A stretch of DNA of 64,000 nt from Aquatica leii (Eukaryota > Arthropoda > Insecta > Coleoptera > Lampyridae): assembly GCA_035610365.1 (NCBI GenBank), contig CM069432.1:276123482-276187481 (forward strand), read 5' to 3'. Made by a program: the position numbers and the translations under genes. Positions 23,709 to 34,234 of the stretch are shown here, piece by piece (position 1 is the stretch's first letter; every line of letters begins with the position of its first letter). The notes below the pieces were generated by a model. That model searched no databases. It had not been told where the DNA came from and worked only from the letters and a program-made list of their open reading frames with translations.

Positions 23709-24664
23709 TTAAACCTGTACCTACCAACTGAGGTGCAATGGATGACGCAGTGGACTGTGGTTCCTCTGAGGGCCCCTCAACCACTGTCGTCTCTTCGCAC
23801 TCCATACTGGTTGCCTCCTCTCCCCCCACCTTCGTCTTGGAGAGGAGTTTAAACGTCACTCTAGTGAAGTTGACGTAGGGATTATGGTTGCAAATAGCCC
23901 CCATCTTGTCCCAGGAAGTTTGGTCCATAAGGACAATCAATGTTTGTCCCTTGGGGTCCTCTTTCCTGTCCACTACACGCCAGCTGCTGGTTACAACACC
24001 AGCATTCTGGATCTCAATCCTTTTCCAAATCTTTACCGGTTCCACATGGGCCCCGGGGAGCCAGACATGTGCTCGTACTGGTTTTGGAAGGTCTTTCGCT
24101 TCGAGGAATCAAAGCTTAGCTCCCTTCCACGGAGCTACTCTCCCTAGCTCCGTTCTCAACCAATCCACCGATACCTGGTCTGCGCATGTAATTAACAGCG
24201 CTCCCCCTCGGTGGCGACACTCCGTGAATTTGGGCGAAACCGCCCCAATAGACAGAGTGTCGATTCTATCGAGGATCCAGGTTTTAATTTGCCCTGTTTC
24301 CTCCTCCGACAGCGTTCACTCCAGATCTTCATGGACAAAAGCCATTTTGAAGCCTGTTGTTGCTTCGCTGAAAGTTCTGGTGTCATTTTTGGTCCCAGAC
24401 TTTGCCTTTTTTAAGGTGTCTCCCTTGGGAGTGCTGTCGTCAGACCGGTGTCGCTTTTGAGTCCCAGTCCTAGAGACAGCTTTATTCTGTGAGGTGCTTG
24501 GTTGCCCCTCTTTGGGCGATGAAAGGACAGGTTGCTTAGCCCCCTGGTTCTCTCATCGCCTTTCTTAATTTCCGGCGCGCTGCCCCGGAGAGTTTTTTAC
24601 GCTCACCACTACCAGGTGCCCCGGCGGAAAGATTTGTTTTTGTTTTTGTTTGTTCTTGGTCCAT
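23701..24664 (-). pseudogene. LINE ORF1 (gag-like)
   Basis: It probably starts with ATG at 24664 (MDQEQTKTKTN), giving a basic, Lys/Ser-rich N-terminus. A frameshift near 24540 and an in-frame stop near 24314 divide the frame. The middle contains RHRGGALLITCADQ and the C-terminal half (23701-24045) ends in an acidic tail. I see no CCHC knuckle. In position and composition it corresponds to ORF1 of LOA-like elements. The stop codon lies inside the ORF2 start region, an 8-nt overlap that suggests coupled reinitiation for ORF2. Confidence 0.7.
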
Positions 24665-25189
24665 ATAAGTCCCACGAGTGTGGGGGAAATAAAATGTCCA
24701 CACGTGCGGTGCCCCCTGCACACGTGTAAGGCGACTGATTACAACGGAGTGGCGCCCGGTGCTCCGAGGTTGGGGCCAGTAAATGCTGATCCTCTATTCA
24801 GCCACGCATCTCCTCGGTCCGGCCCCTGACCCTTGAGATTTAGGATTTTGTTGAGGTTGTCTCCTCTTAGTCCAGGCGGTTAAGCCGAGACTCCCCGCAC
24901 CAACCTGAGTACTCCAGGTTCGTGCATGGTATATTGACATGGTGGATGCACGTGGCACATCAAACACATATCGTCGCCGTTATACCTTGTGCAAGCCCTT
25001 GGCTACGACACGACAGCCGGGCGGGGTAGCTGGTCCACGATGCTGTCTTTGGTTGCTGCGAGTCCTTGTTTATAAGCGACGAGCAACCTTATCCCTAGCA
25101 TTAACCTAAGAATCACATACGATCATTCACTTAGGCCGTTCCCCTATCCGCCACCTGGGGACGCGCCTGGTAGGGTGCCACCCCTCAGG

Positions 25190-25201
25190 TTGAATTGTGA
25201 T
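25190..25201. repeat. Target-site duplication of the RNase H-bearing LINE (right copy)
   Basis: TTGAATTGTGAT, identical to 20093-20104. It abuts the 5' end of the minus-strand LINE. Confidence 0.85.
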
Positions 25202-25844
25202 ATAATACTTTTATTAGAAATTTATAGTAAACGTCCTGTTGCTTTATGATCCAATTTGCTATCCCTGTTTACTAGCTTCTAGTCGTTAAAGAAAAATAGT
25301 CATAAAAAATACTTTTCTAGGACCCTTAACTTATTCCAAAAACATAAACAACTATGGAGTAGCAATTGTGTAAATAAATAGTGTATATAAATAAAAAGTG
25401 TTATCACCGTACAGTGTTTAGATCGTGTTCGGGACATTTCGCTCCCCACATTTTGCCCCACACATTTCGCCCCCATACACATTTCGCTCCCGTACATAGA
25501 AAATATACAGTAGCTACAGAAATTGTTATTGCTCTGGTGTTAGTGAATTACAAATATTTCTACGTAAGGTTATCAAATATGATTCATTTTGTAAATTGCG
25601 AACTCAAAAATGTCTTTAAAACTGAAATACTTTAATAATCATTATCTTATCACTAATTGTCCTTACTCTAGCATGTCAATGGAATAATGTTTAGAACTTA
25701 AATACCTAAATTATCATATCATTTCATTAGATGTCATTAGATATTTCGGGGTAATTAAGGGTATAGAAAGCAAGAAATCCTATAAAAGGAAATTATTGTT
25801 GCTCTGCTCTTTATTATATTACAAACTTTTTGAACGCAATTATT
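25202..25844. other. AT-rich spacer with a short C-rich tandem repeat
   Basis: Mostly AT-rich and non-coding. At about 25433-25496 a unit of 15-17 bp resembling ACATTTCGCTCCC is repeated about four times with small changes. Its function is unknown, and it may be a minisatellite seed. Confidence 0.45.
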
Positions 25845-26015
25845 ATGGCTCTTGTAAATTCTACACGAGGTGCTAAGAAGTTTGTGTGCAAAGATAATTT
25901 TGTATATGTTTTCTCCAAGAAGACGGCTGACGAGGAACATGCTATTTGGGTATGCGAACGACGAGGAAAATGCAAAGGGCGTGTTTGGACTGCAAATAAT
26001 TTGATATATCTGTAA
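25845..26015 (+). CDS. FLYWCH-type zinc-finger protein, first coding part
   Basis: The frame from ATG 25845 reads LVNSTRGAKKFVCKDNFVY, then WVCERRGKCKGRVWT, the standard N-terminal two-thirds of a FLYWCH finger (hydrophobic-Tyr, Trp-x-Cys, Cys-Lys-Gly-Arg). The missing C-terminal part, with the HNH histidines, is found about 3.2 kb downstream at 29196-29355 on the same strand. A Jockey-like LINE (26099-29128) lies between the two. FLYWCH fingers in insects occur both in host regulators and next to MULE-type transposases, and I cannot tell which this is. The break between the parts may be a genuine intron into which the LINE inserted: a GTAACT donor-like site lies at 26012, but its phase does not match the nearest acceptor, so the splice is unproven. 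Confidence 0.55.
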   Translation: MALVNSTRGAKKFVCKDNFVYVFSKKTADEEHAIWVCERRGKCKGRVWTANNLIYL

Positions 26016-26090
26016 CTGATAGCTTAAGTAACTATGTTTTAGAAAATTTATCACGTCAGTCTAAAATTGTCTGCAATTCCATTTCTTTTT

Positions 26091-26098
26091 AATATTTA
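26091..26098. repeat. Candidate target-site duplication of the Jockey-like LINE (left copy)
   Basis: AATATTTA, identical to 29129-29136. It is short and AT-only, so chance is possible, but it sits exactly at both predicted element ends. Confidence 0.6.
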
Positions 26099-29000
26099 AA
26101 TAACCAAACAGCGTTACTATGCCTACCAGCACAGTGCATCAGTGTCACCCCAAAGGGCCCTTTCCAGGGCCGGCACTGACTGTCATCTCTGCTAACGTCG
26201 AGGGGCTCACAGGAGCCAAACAAGACATTATGGCAAAAATCTGCACAGACCACAAATGTCATGTGCTCTGTCTGCAAGAAACCCACCGAGGCCAAAACAA
26301 CAACCACCCACGGATCCCTGGTATGAATCTAATATTAGAGTGCCAGCACGAGAAATACGGTAGCGCCATCTTCACGAAGAGCGATCTCATCGTCAAGACG
26401 GCCAACATGTCTCAAGCCAACAACATCGAAATCCTGACAGTGGAACTGGACAGCATCTCTATCACCTCGGTCTATAAGCCACCCGGGGAACGGTTTGACT
26501 TCGCTAAACCGCTAAACTTCGATCAGAACAAGACTCACATCATCATCGGTGACTTTAACAGTCACCACGTCAACTGGGACTACGCCAAAACAGATGAAAA
26601 TGGCGACTTGGTTGAGACGTGGAGCGATGCAAACCACCTCAGTCTAATCCACGACCCCAAACTCCCGTAGTCCTTCAACAGTTCTAGATGGAAACGGGGG
26701 TACAACCCAGACCTAGCTTTCGTAAGCAACAACATCGCTGACCTCTGCAGTAAAGCCGTGCTGGAACCCATACCACACACACAGCACAGGCCGATATCCA
26801 TTAGCGCATCATCAGCAGTCACACCAATCACGGCCCCATTCCGCCGCCGTTTCAACTTCAAAAAAGCAGACTGGACAAGATTTGCAGAGGACCTGGACAC
26901 GAAAGTGGCAAACATCGAACCGTCACAGACCAACTACAACCTGTTCGTTGACGCCGTACGTACTGCATCCAGAAAGAACATACCACGAGGATGTAGAACC
27001 AGCTACGTGCCAGGACTCTCCCATGAGATGATAGACCCAGATATCAGAAGTACCAACAGCTATTCCAAGCAAATCCGTTCTCGGATAGCACCATTGCATC
27101 TGGTACAGAACTAGCACTAAAGATACAGGAAGAAAGACAGAAGTCATGGCAAAACATGATTGAAAGTGTGGACATGACCCACAGCAGTAGGAAAGCCTGG
27201 CTCACCATCAAGAAGCTAAGCAACGACCCCAAAAAGGCTGAACAACACCATAATGTCACTGCAAACCAGGTTGCAAGCCAATTCCTTCTAAACGGGAAAG
27301 CACCAACTAAACAACCTAAGATGAGGATCAAGCGACAACCTGGCAAAGAAAACAACAGCTTCAATACCACCTTCACCACGGAAGAGCTCAACATCTGTAT
27401 TAAGAACCTGAAAAATGGTAAAGCGGCTGGAATGGACGACATTTGCTCAGAACAAATAAAACATTTCGGACCAAGGACAAGAGAGTGGATATTAGAGCTG
27501 TTTAAGAACTGCTCTTCTTCATATAACATCCCGAAGCTATGGCGGCAGGCACGCGTAATTGCCCTTCTAAAACCGGACAAAGACGCCTCGGACCCCAAAA
27601 ACTTCAGACCAATATCACTTCTCTGCCACCTCCACAAACTCTATGAACGTCTCATCCTGAACTATCTGTCTCCCCTGATCGAAGAACACCTAATCCCAGA
27701 ACAAGCTGGCTTCCGCCCGGGCAAATCCTGCACGGGACAGACACTCAACCTCACCCAGCACATAGAAGATGGTTTTGAAAAAGGGAAAATCACAGGCGCA
27801 GTATTTGTAGATCTCTCAGCTGCATACGATACTGTGAACCATAGGATGCTCCTCACGAAGATCTACGACATGACACACGACTACCACCTAGTGCAAGTCA
27901 TCAAATCGCTATTGGAAAACAGACGATTCTATGTAGAACTCTGCAAGCAGAAGAGCCGCTGGAGACGGCAACAGAACGGCCTCCCTCAGGGAAGTGTGCT
28001 AGCACCGACCCTCTTCAATATCTACACCAACGATCAGCCCATCCACCCTAATTGCAGGAGTTTCTTATATGCTGACGATCTGTGCGTCACAGCACAGGAG
28101 AAAGAGTTCACCACCATCGAGAGAGTCCTTACATCTGCTCTATCGAACCTCTCAACCTACTACAGTAAGAACTACCTGAGACCAAATCCGACCAAAACAC
28201 AGGTAACTGCTTTCCATCTGCGCCATCGGGAAGCAAACCGGAAGTTACGCATCACCTGGAATGGTACGGAAATAGAACACCACCAGAACCCAGTGTACCT
28301 CGGAGTCGTCCTCGACCGGACCCTGACTTATAGGGTCCACGTGGAAAAGACGAAGGGGAAAGTCAGCACTCGGAACAATATCCTCAGAAAACTGGCCAAC
28401 ACCAAGTGGGGCGCCAACCCGACCACCCTGCGCTCTACTGCACTCGCACTCTGCTACTCCACAGCAGAATTTGCGTGCCCAGTTTGGGAGCGGTCATCTC
28501 ATGCCAAAAAACTCGACCCGGTGCTCAACGAGAGCTGTCGCTACATCACGGGATGCCTGAAACCGACACCCATCAACAGCCTCTACCTATTAGCCGGTAT
28601 TGCTCCACCAGACATAAGAAGAAATGTAGCGAGTAGGCGGGAAAACTGAGGCAACTAGAGGACCCCAGACATCCATTGTACGGCCATACCAACGTCGACA
28701 AACGCCTAAAATCCCGAAAAAGCTTCATACTCGAGAAACCCCTGGACTCAACAGCTAAAGCAGCGAGGTTGGATTCATGGCGCGAACGCGTTAAAAACAC
28801 CGACGCAATCGACGGTACCAGCCTAGAAGTGGGAAAACACCTACCCGCTGGCGGTGGACTAGACTACGTGGAAAAGCCTAAACCGCCTACGCACTAGAAC
28901 TGGCAGATCCAAAGTCAACATGACCAAGTGGGGGTACTCTAGCGACAGCGATTTATGCGACTGCGGGGAAAGACAGACCATGGAACATCTTCCGATCTGC

Positions 29001-29128
29001 CGACTCCTTGACGAAAAATGCACCATGGAGGACCTCACCGCAGCCACCGACAGGGCCATAGCCTGTGCTCGCCACTGGAAGGACATATGAAACTTTTGGT
29101 TTAAGGACTCGAGAAGAAGAAGAAGAAG
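26099..29128 (+). mobile_element. Non-LTR retrotransposon, Jockey-like, inactivated
   Basis: A 3.0-kb LINE with endonuclease, RT and a Cys-rich C-terminus. It ends in a (GAA)n tail at 29113-29128 and is bounded by AATATTTA on both sides. No ORF1 is present, so the copy is either 5'-truncated just before ORF2 or belongs to a family without ORF1. It separates the two parts of a FLYWCH gene. Its composition is much more GC-rich than the surrounding DNA. Clade assignment (Jockey, CR1 or similar) is by general motif style only. Confidence 0.85.
26119..29091 (+). pseudogene. LINE endonuclease-reverse transcriptase, few lesions
   Basis: The endonuclease (residues 20-190) shows VISANVEGLTG, LCLQETHRG, SVYKPPGERF and IIIGDFNSHHVNWDY, the catalytic Asp-Asn block. 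RT (497-residue uninterrupted stretch, 27156-28649) shows KAAGMDDICSEQIKH, FRPISLLCHLHKLYERLI, GFRPGKSCTGQTL, VFVDLSAAYDTVNH, GLPQGSVLAPTLFN and FLYADDLCVTA (intact YADD). The C-terminal CDCGERQTMEHLPIC finger lies near 28958-29000. Lesions are a TAG at 26668, a frameshift near 27050 and two more near 28645 and 28870. It is thus recently inactivated. Confidence 0.9.
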
Positions 29129-29136
29129 AATATTTA
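29129..29136. repeat. Candidate target-site duplication of the Jockey-like LINE (right copy)
   Basis: AATATTTA, directly after the (GAA)n tail and identical to 26091-26098. Confidence 0.6.
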
Positions 29137-29195
29137 TCTGTAATTCTATTGCTTGGGAATTTATTAATCTATACAAAGTTCGTATCTATGTTTAG

Positions 29196-29355
29196 GAAAT
29201 GTCCCTGTTGTAAGTCACAAAGTTGTTGAACACAACCATGCTGATGATGCAGTAAGACCTGTGACATTACGTGTTGTCCAAAATATAAAAGAGAGGGCAA
29301 GTAATACCCCACAACAAATAATAGCAACGTGCCTGGAAAGCGTTCAAGATCATGC
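29196..29355 (+). CDS. FLYWCH-type zinc-finger protein, second coding part
   Basis: The plus-strand frame following a TTTAG acceptor-like site reads VVSHKVVEHNHADDAVRP, then VQNIKERASNTPQQIIATCL. The EHNHA block is the C-terminal zinc-ligand segment of a FLYWCH finger, and the KxRA...PQQII stretch is the conserved region that follows it in insect FLYWCH/MULE-type proteins. It completes the finger begun at 25845-26015. The frame then runs into the 3'-truncated R1-type LINE at about 29356, where the gene is lost. It is either a broken gene or an exon whose continuation lies beyond the LINE. I found no continuation up to 34 kb. Confidence 0.55.
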
Positions 29356-29359
29356 CTTG

Positions 29360-30913
29360 TGCTCGATTCCTTGGCTGTGTTGACAACAAGGTCAATCGCA
29401 TCTAAGGTAGACCGCCCTTTCCGAAATCCGTATTGGTTGCTAGCCAGCAGCGGTTCGACTGCTTCTTCAATTCTCTTGTAGACTATGCGTTCAAGTATTT
29501 TCCCAGCTGTATCCAGCATGCAGAGTGAACGGTTGATGTTGCTTCATTCGGTGGCTTTTTTCCTTTAGGAAGAAGTACCAGCTTCTGTTGCTTCCATTGG
29601 CGTGGGAAAGTGCCTTCATCAAGACATGCATTATAGACCCCCAAAAAGGGTATAGGCGTCGATTTGATGGCCAATTTTAATGCAATGTTTGGGATTCCAC
29701 CCAGGACGGGAGTTTTGGTGTTCCCCACTCTACTACATGCTTGCATTAGTTGTTCTTCTGTGATTGGCGGAATTTCTTCCATTTGGTGCTGCTCTGTCGT
29801 ATAGTTAGACTCCATTTGGTGGGGAAACAGCACAGTAACAATCCTGAGTAGAAATACAGGGCATGTTGGTGGTAGCATTGGCTGACTTCTCAAGTGGTTC
29901 ATGACCACCTTATATGGCCTGCCCCACGGGTCCTTTTCCACTCCAGAGATCAGCTCTTGCCAACATTGTCTCTTGCTTTCTTTAATGGCTTTTTCAAGCT
30001 TACGGCGTGCCTTTTTGTACTTTGCCGCCAGTTCTTCCGAGTTTAGTTCATTTTGACCACATTGGGAAGCCCTTCTCTTGGTGAGACACTCCTTCCGGAG
30101 GGAAGCAATGTAGCTATTCCGCCAGTGTACCGATGGTAGTTTGTTTGTGTCACGTTTCCTTAGCATGCTGGCGTCACAGGCTTCCGTGATCCTCTTCATC
30201 AGTTCTCCTATTTTATTTTCAGCACTTCCGCCACTTATTGGTTGATTGTCCAACGCAACAGTAAACGCGTCGGGGTCAAAAGTGGTGTTACCTTCCAACC
30301 AAAGGATTAGTTTTCCTATCTGCTCCTTTAGTAGTCTGGTTGGTAGCTACTTCCCATAGTATCGCGCAGTGGTTCCTTTAGCGAGACTGCTGTTGACGAA
30401 AGTGAGAACCACGATGGAACTTACCTATCCTTTAATAAACGTTGGTTTATCTGCGCTATTGAGCAAGACTACGTCTAAAGTGGACATGGCCTCTAGTAGG
30501 GCTTGTCCTTGTGCATTAGTTTTCCAACTACCCCAATCAACTGATCAGGAATTGAAGTCTCCGGCGATTGCCACGTGAGGGTGCTGCTTTGTATGTTCGG
30601 TTAGTCGATCCAGGAAATCTGTGACAGCGTCAAATGTGAGGCTGGGTGGGGCGTAGCAACTGTAAAAATGAATCCCGTTCAGTTTTGCCATCACATAGCC
30701 AGGTTCTGTGGTTTTCACTACACTTTGGAAGAAACACTTATTACACGACCAAATGACAGCTTTACCAGTACTATCAGTTTCCCATGGTTGAGTAGTAAGG
30801 TGTTTGTATAGCTTAGAGATCAATGCAAGATCTGCCTTCAGTTCGCACGCGGTCTGCATTAACAGATCGTGCGCAGCCTCACAGTGGTAGAGGTTAAGTT
30901 GTACTATTAACAT
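29360..30913 (-). pseudogene. R1-type LINE ORF2: endonuclease and start of RT
   Basis: ATG at 30913 shares its A with the ORF1 stop codon (TAATG). The endonuclease has LIVQLNLYHCEAAHDLL and HVAIAGDFNS. Frameshifts occur near 30545 and 30300. A helical linker (CLTKRRASQCGQNE...) and early RT (GGIPNIALKL, PRQWKQQKLVLLPKGKKPP, then GKILERIVYKRIEE and NQYGFRKGRSTLDAI) follow. The residue style and the ORF1/ORF2 junction fit the R1 clade. RT is cut before its active site. Confidence 0.8.
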
Positions 30914-32204
30914 TATCGCTTATACTTCTTCTTCTGGAGTGCCTCTTTGAAAACTAGGCATCTGCTACAGCACGCATCGAGCATCTTTTTGGCAAGTGGA
31001 GGCCTTGTGGCCCTCCTTTTGACACCTGGTACAGAAATAGACCGATCCACTTCACTCTTGCATTTAGCGGAGAGATGACCATAGTGCCAGCACTTGTAAC
31101 ACTTGGTTAGTCTTTGAACGGTTCTAATACGGCAATTAACCCAGCCAATCCTGATCTTGCTATGCTCGCCTAGAACGTTCTGTACTATCGACGCCGGCAG
31201 TGTCACTAAAGCTGTCTGGGTACCCCCATAGACCTTACGAAGTGACCTGATAGTGTCAAGTGTGACGCACTCATCTCCAGCCGCTTTCTTTATAGCACCA
31301 AGAACGTCCCCTTTTCTTGTCATTTCGTCAAGGTCTCTAATTTACAGGTCTTCCTGTGGCCCTTTACTGATGACTTCGGCATCTTCTTTGACGATTTCGG
31401 CGATGGCTTGTCGTAGCCCCTGACCTTTATCGGTATTGTGATTCGTCAGGACAATCAGCAGGTCACCGGTAGCTGTCTTACGGATCTTGTCGACTGGGGT
31501 GCAGACTTTATCGTCAGGAACATCTTGCTTGACCCGTATGAGTATATCCGCGTACTTATCCTTTTCTTTCGGTTGAACGCCTGATCATCTCGACTTTTTC
31601 TGTCAAGACTCGTTTATGGGCTGCTTTAGAGGCTGTGTTTCTTTCTTTTTTTCTTCTTTTATTTTCTTGCGGGACCTGACCTCCTGCCAGTCCTGTGTCG
31701 CACACTTGATAGGTGGGGTAGGTCCTGTTTCCTTTCTCTTTTTTGGGTTGTTCCTGCCCGATTCGGGTAACTTCGCCATTCTCCGTGGCGGACGTCACGT
31801 TTATCCGTAGAGCATGGCTCAACATCGGCGTCAGTATCAGTGTCTATCGCCAACGTTGTCGCCGTCACATCCGTGAAAGCCCGAGTACGTGGTGTCTTCG
31901 GCGTATCCACAGCTTGTGGCGCCACGAAAGTAGCACGCTAGTATGTTACTCATTCACCCTCTAATGCTTTTATTCTTTTAAACGCACTTCCAGTGCTACC
32001 AATCTTATTCTTAATTTCCTTCTGAACATTAGGTCTGGGATTGACAAAATCGTGCAGCTCGTTGATGAGCCGCTCCAAGCGTTCCCACGCTTTGGTTCTC
32101 TCCCTCTCAGCTTTTGTATCTAATGCTGTTTGTTGGGCCTGTTGCCCACTGTTTTCTGATTTACTTCTTTCCTCTTCATTAAGGTTTTGGTGTGTTTTTT
32201 CCAT
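30913..32204 (-). pseudogene. R1-type LINE ORF1 (gag) with zinc knuckles
   Basis: Probable start at 32204 (MEKTHQNLNEEERSKS). The N-terminal half is Glu/Lys-rich and helical. The C-terminal part (30913-31323) contains GDVLGAIKKAAGDE, SLRKVYGGTQTALVTLP, RIGWVNCRIR and a CCHC knuckle CYKCWHYGHLSAKC, followed by a Cys pair near the end. This layout is typical of R1-clade gag proteins. Frameshifts or stops near 31950, 31660 and 31340 break it. Confidence 0.75.
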
Positions 32205-32440
32205 GTTGCTCCCACGTGTAAGGACGAAATAAAAGGTAACTTGTAGGTGACGCCTACTAACACAAGAAGGAAAATTCAGCGGTATTTGCCAGGTCCACCG
32301 AGGTGGCACCGCTAGGGCTAGATTTCTCTCATCGCGGTCCCTGACCTTAGATTGGGGAGTTTTTTATAAAGGTCATCTTCCTCGCAGTCCGGGCGGCTAA
32401 GCCAAGACCCTCGTTCCTACGAGACATGATCGCAGGCTTA

Positions 32441-34230
32441 CGATGTTACATGGGTTTCGTCCACGGGAGCTATTTTATTTCACTCCTACAGCGATCATAA
32501 ATATCATAAAAACCATAATTTTTACTGATTTACTAAAAGAGAAAGCAATATCGGGGCGCGCAAATATAAGGGTTAGTCAAGGTGATAACATAAGCTCAAT
32601 TTGCCATATTTCGGTTATAGCTTAATGAAATCAAGGAGAAACATTTCAAAAAAGTTATAGCATGCTAGAAAGTCGATACAAACGTGTACATATCACTTCA
32701 ACATAACCTTAAGAAATATGTAGACATTTGTTGATTATTCCTTATAGGAAAGTAGTGTGGTGACCACACCAGTTTTTAATATAAGTTTACCGTTCATTTT
32801 AAATACTAAATTAATTATTCAAAAAAAATATAAAAATAGCAGTTATCTTGAGTCAAAATTCCAATATTAAATGAAAATTACTATTAAATTGCGTAATATG
32901 CATCCTTTCTATGTCATTATTTTCTTTTTTTATAGTTTCTTCATTTTTTAATTTCAACGAATATATGAATAATTTCATATATATAAATAAGTACTTATTA
33001 TACATATATATTATATTCTGGATGTTATTTGAAACTAAACGCGTATATTATTTTAATTCTATATAGAATTGCGCTAAAATTCTACTTTTAATTAATTATA
33101 AAATTTATTAAAACTTATGTCGAACGTGCGATGCAATAAAATTAACAAAACTTTATTATAAATACACAAAAGTTTCACGATTTGTTACTAAAACTTTTAA
33201 CTCGCTTAAACAAAATTTTATAAAAACCTTTGGTTCAGGACATTCAAACTTTACTCTTAAATCGATATAACCTGCAAAAGAAGTCTCTAAAGTATTTATC
33301 AGCGTCTTCGGTAATCAATGATGCTATTTTAGTAACAGTAACCCGGCCTATTTTAAATTGCATTTTTGTGTTGTGTATGAAAACAGATAAATAAAGGAGG
33401 TATACAGTTTGTTTAAAAAAATTCGTTTAACAGCAACAGAAAAATACAGTTCGTGGTCAATATTTCATATTACGTAATTAATATTAGCTACCATTTTTTC
33501 AGCAGTTAAAAGATTCTCATAATAGCTAAAAAAATCAATTCTGTAAAAGCAAACATCGACTTTATGTCCTTTAAAACAGTTTAAATTTAAATTAAAAAAA
33601 AGGAAAGTTTAAAATTACCAAAAAAAAACCTGAATATTCCTGCAAAGACGGTTAGTTTAAAAAAAAGGAAAATTCTAAAACTATATGTCTAGTTTAGGTT
33701 CCAAAACTGACGAATTACAATATAATACGGTGTATGCCGCTTGATAGAATCGCATTGGGACTAGAGTTTTTGATAACAATAACGGAATGATAACAAAATC
33801 CGATATTTAAAAAAAACAACTAACTGTTTATTGATTAGAAAGGAGTAAACACACACAGCGTGTATATATATATTATTATGGAAGTTAAAATAAATAACAA
33901 TAAATAAATTAATAGCAATTTTTACGTCCTAAGTAAAATATAAATATAAGCAATTGAATAAAATATAAGTAATAACAGGAATCGAAGTGAGTCAGGCCTA
34001 TCGATACAGGTTCATACACGAACGCAATAGAGCCGATACCAGCACAAACCAGTCTACAATATTAACTATAAAAGAGTCGTGCATCTAATCAACAATTTCG
34101 TTGTTATGCGTGATGTGATGTGAAGTGCATACAACAAATTTTGCTAGTCTTGGACAAAAAGAAGTAGCAGATAGCTTACCTTTGTTAAGTAAGTATATTT
34201 GAATAAAATTGATATCTATTTTTAATTTTA
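32441..34230. other. AT-rich intergenic sequence
   Basis: Very AT-rich, with homopolymer runs and no open frame of interest. A short TA-rich microsatellite lies at 33860-33875. Nothing else recognised. Confidence 0.5.
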
Positions 34231-34234
34231 ATTT

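Larger units (their letters stand above)
20105..25189 (-). mobile_element. Full-length non-LTR retrotransposon, I/LOA-like, inactivated
   Basis: A 5.1-kb LINE on the minus strand with a GC-rich 5' untranslated region (about 24665-25189), ORF1, ORF2 (endonuclease, RT, RNase H, C-terminal zinc finger) and a short (TAA)n tail at the left end. It is bounded by the perfect 12-bp duplication TTGAATTGTGAT, so it is a complete insertion and not 5'-truncated. RNase H plus a simple-repeat tail in place of poly(A) is characteristic of the I and LOA groups. ORF1 and ORF2 carry several stops and frameshifts, so the copy is dead. Confidence 0.9.
29356..32440 (-). mobile_element. R1-type non-LTR retrotransposon, 3' half missing
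   Basis: The minus strand has a 5' untranslated region (about 32205-32440), ORF1 and the beginning of ORF2. The element stops inside the RT domain after a GFRKGRSTLDAIDLVV block, so the palm with the catalytic Asp pair and the 3' end are absent. LINE insertions usually lose the 5' end, so a 3'-truncated copy implies a later deletion or rearrangement at the FLYWCH junction. The 5' untranslated region resembles that of the LINE at 20105-25189 (shared GGCGGCTAAGCC-like segment and CC-rich neighbourhood). Confidence 0.8.
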
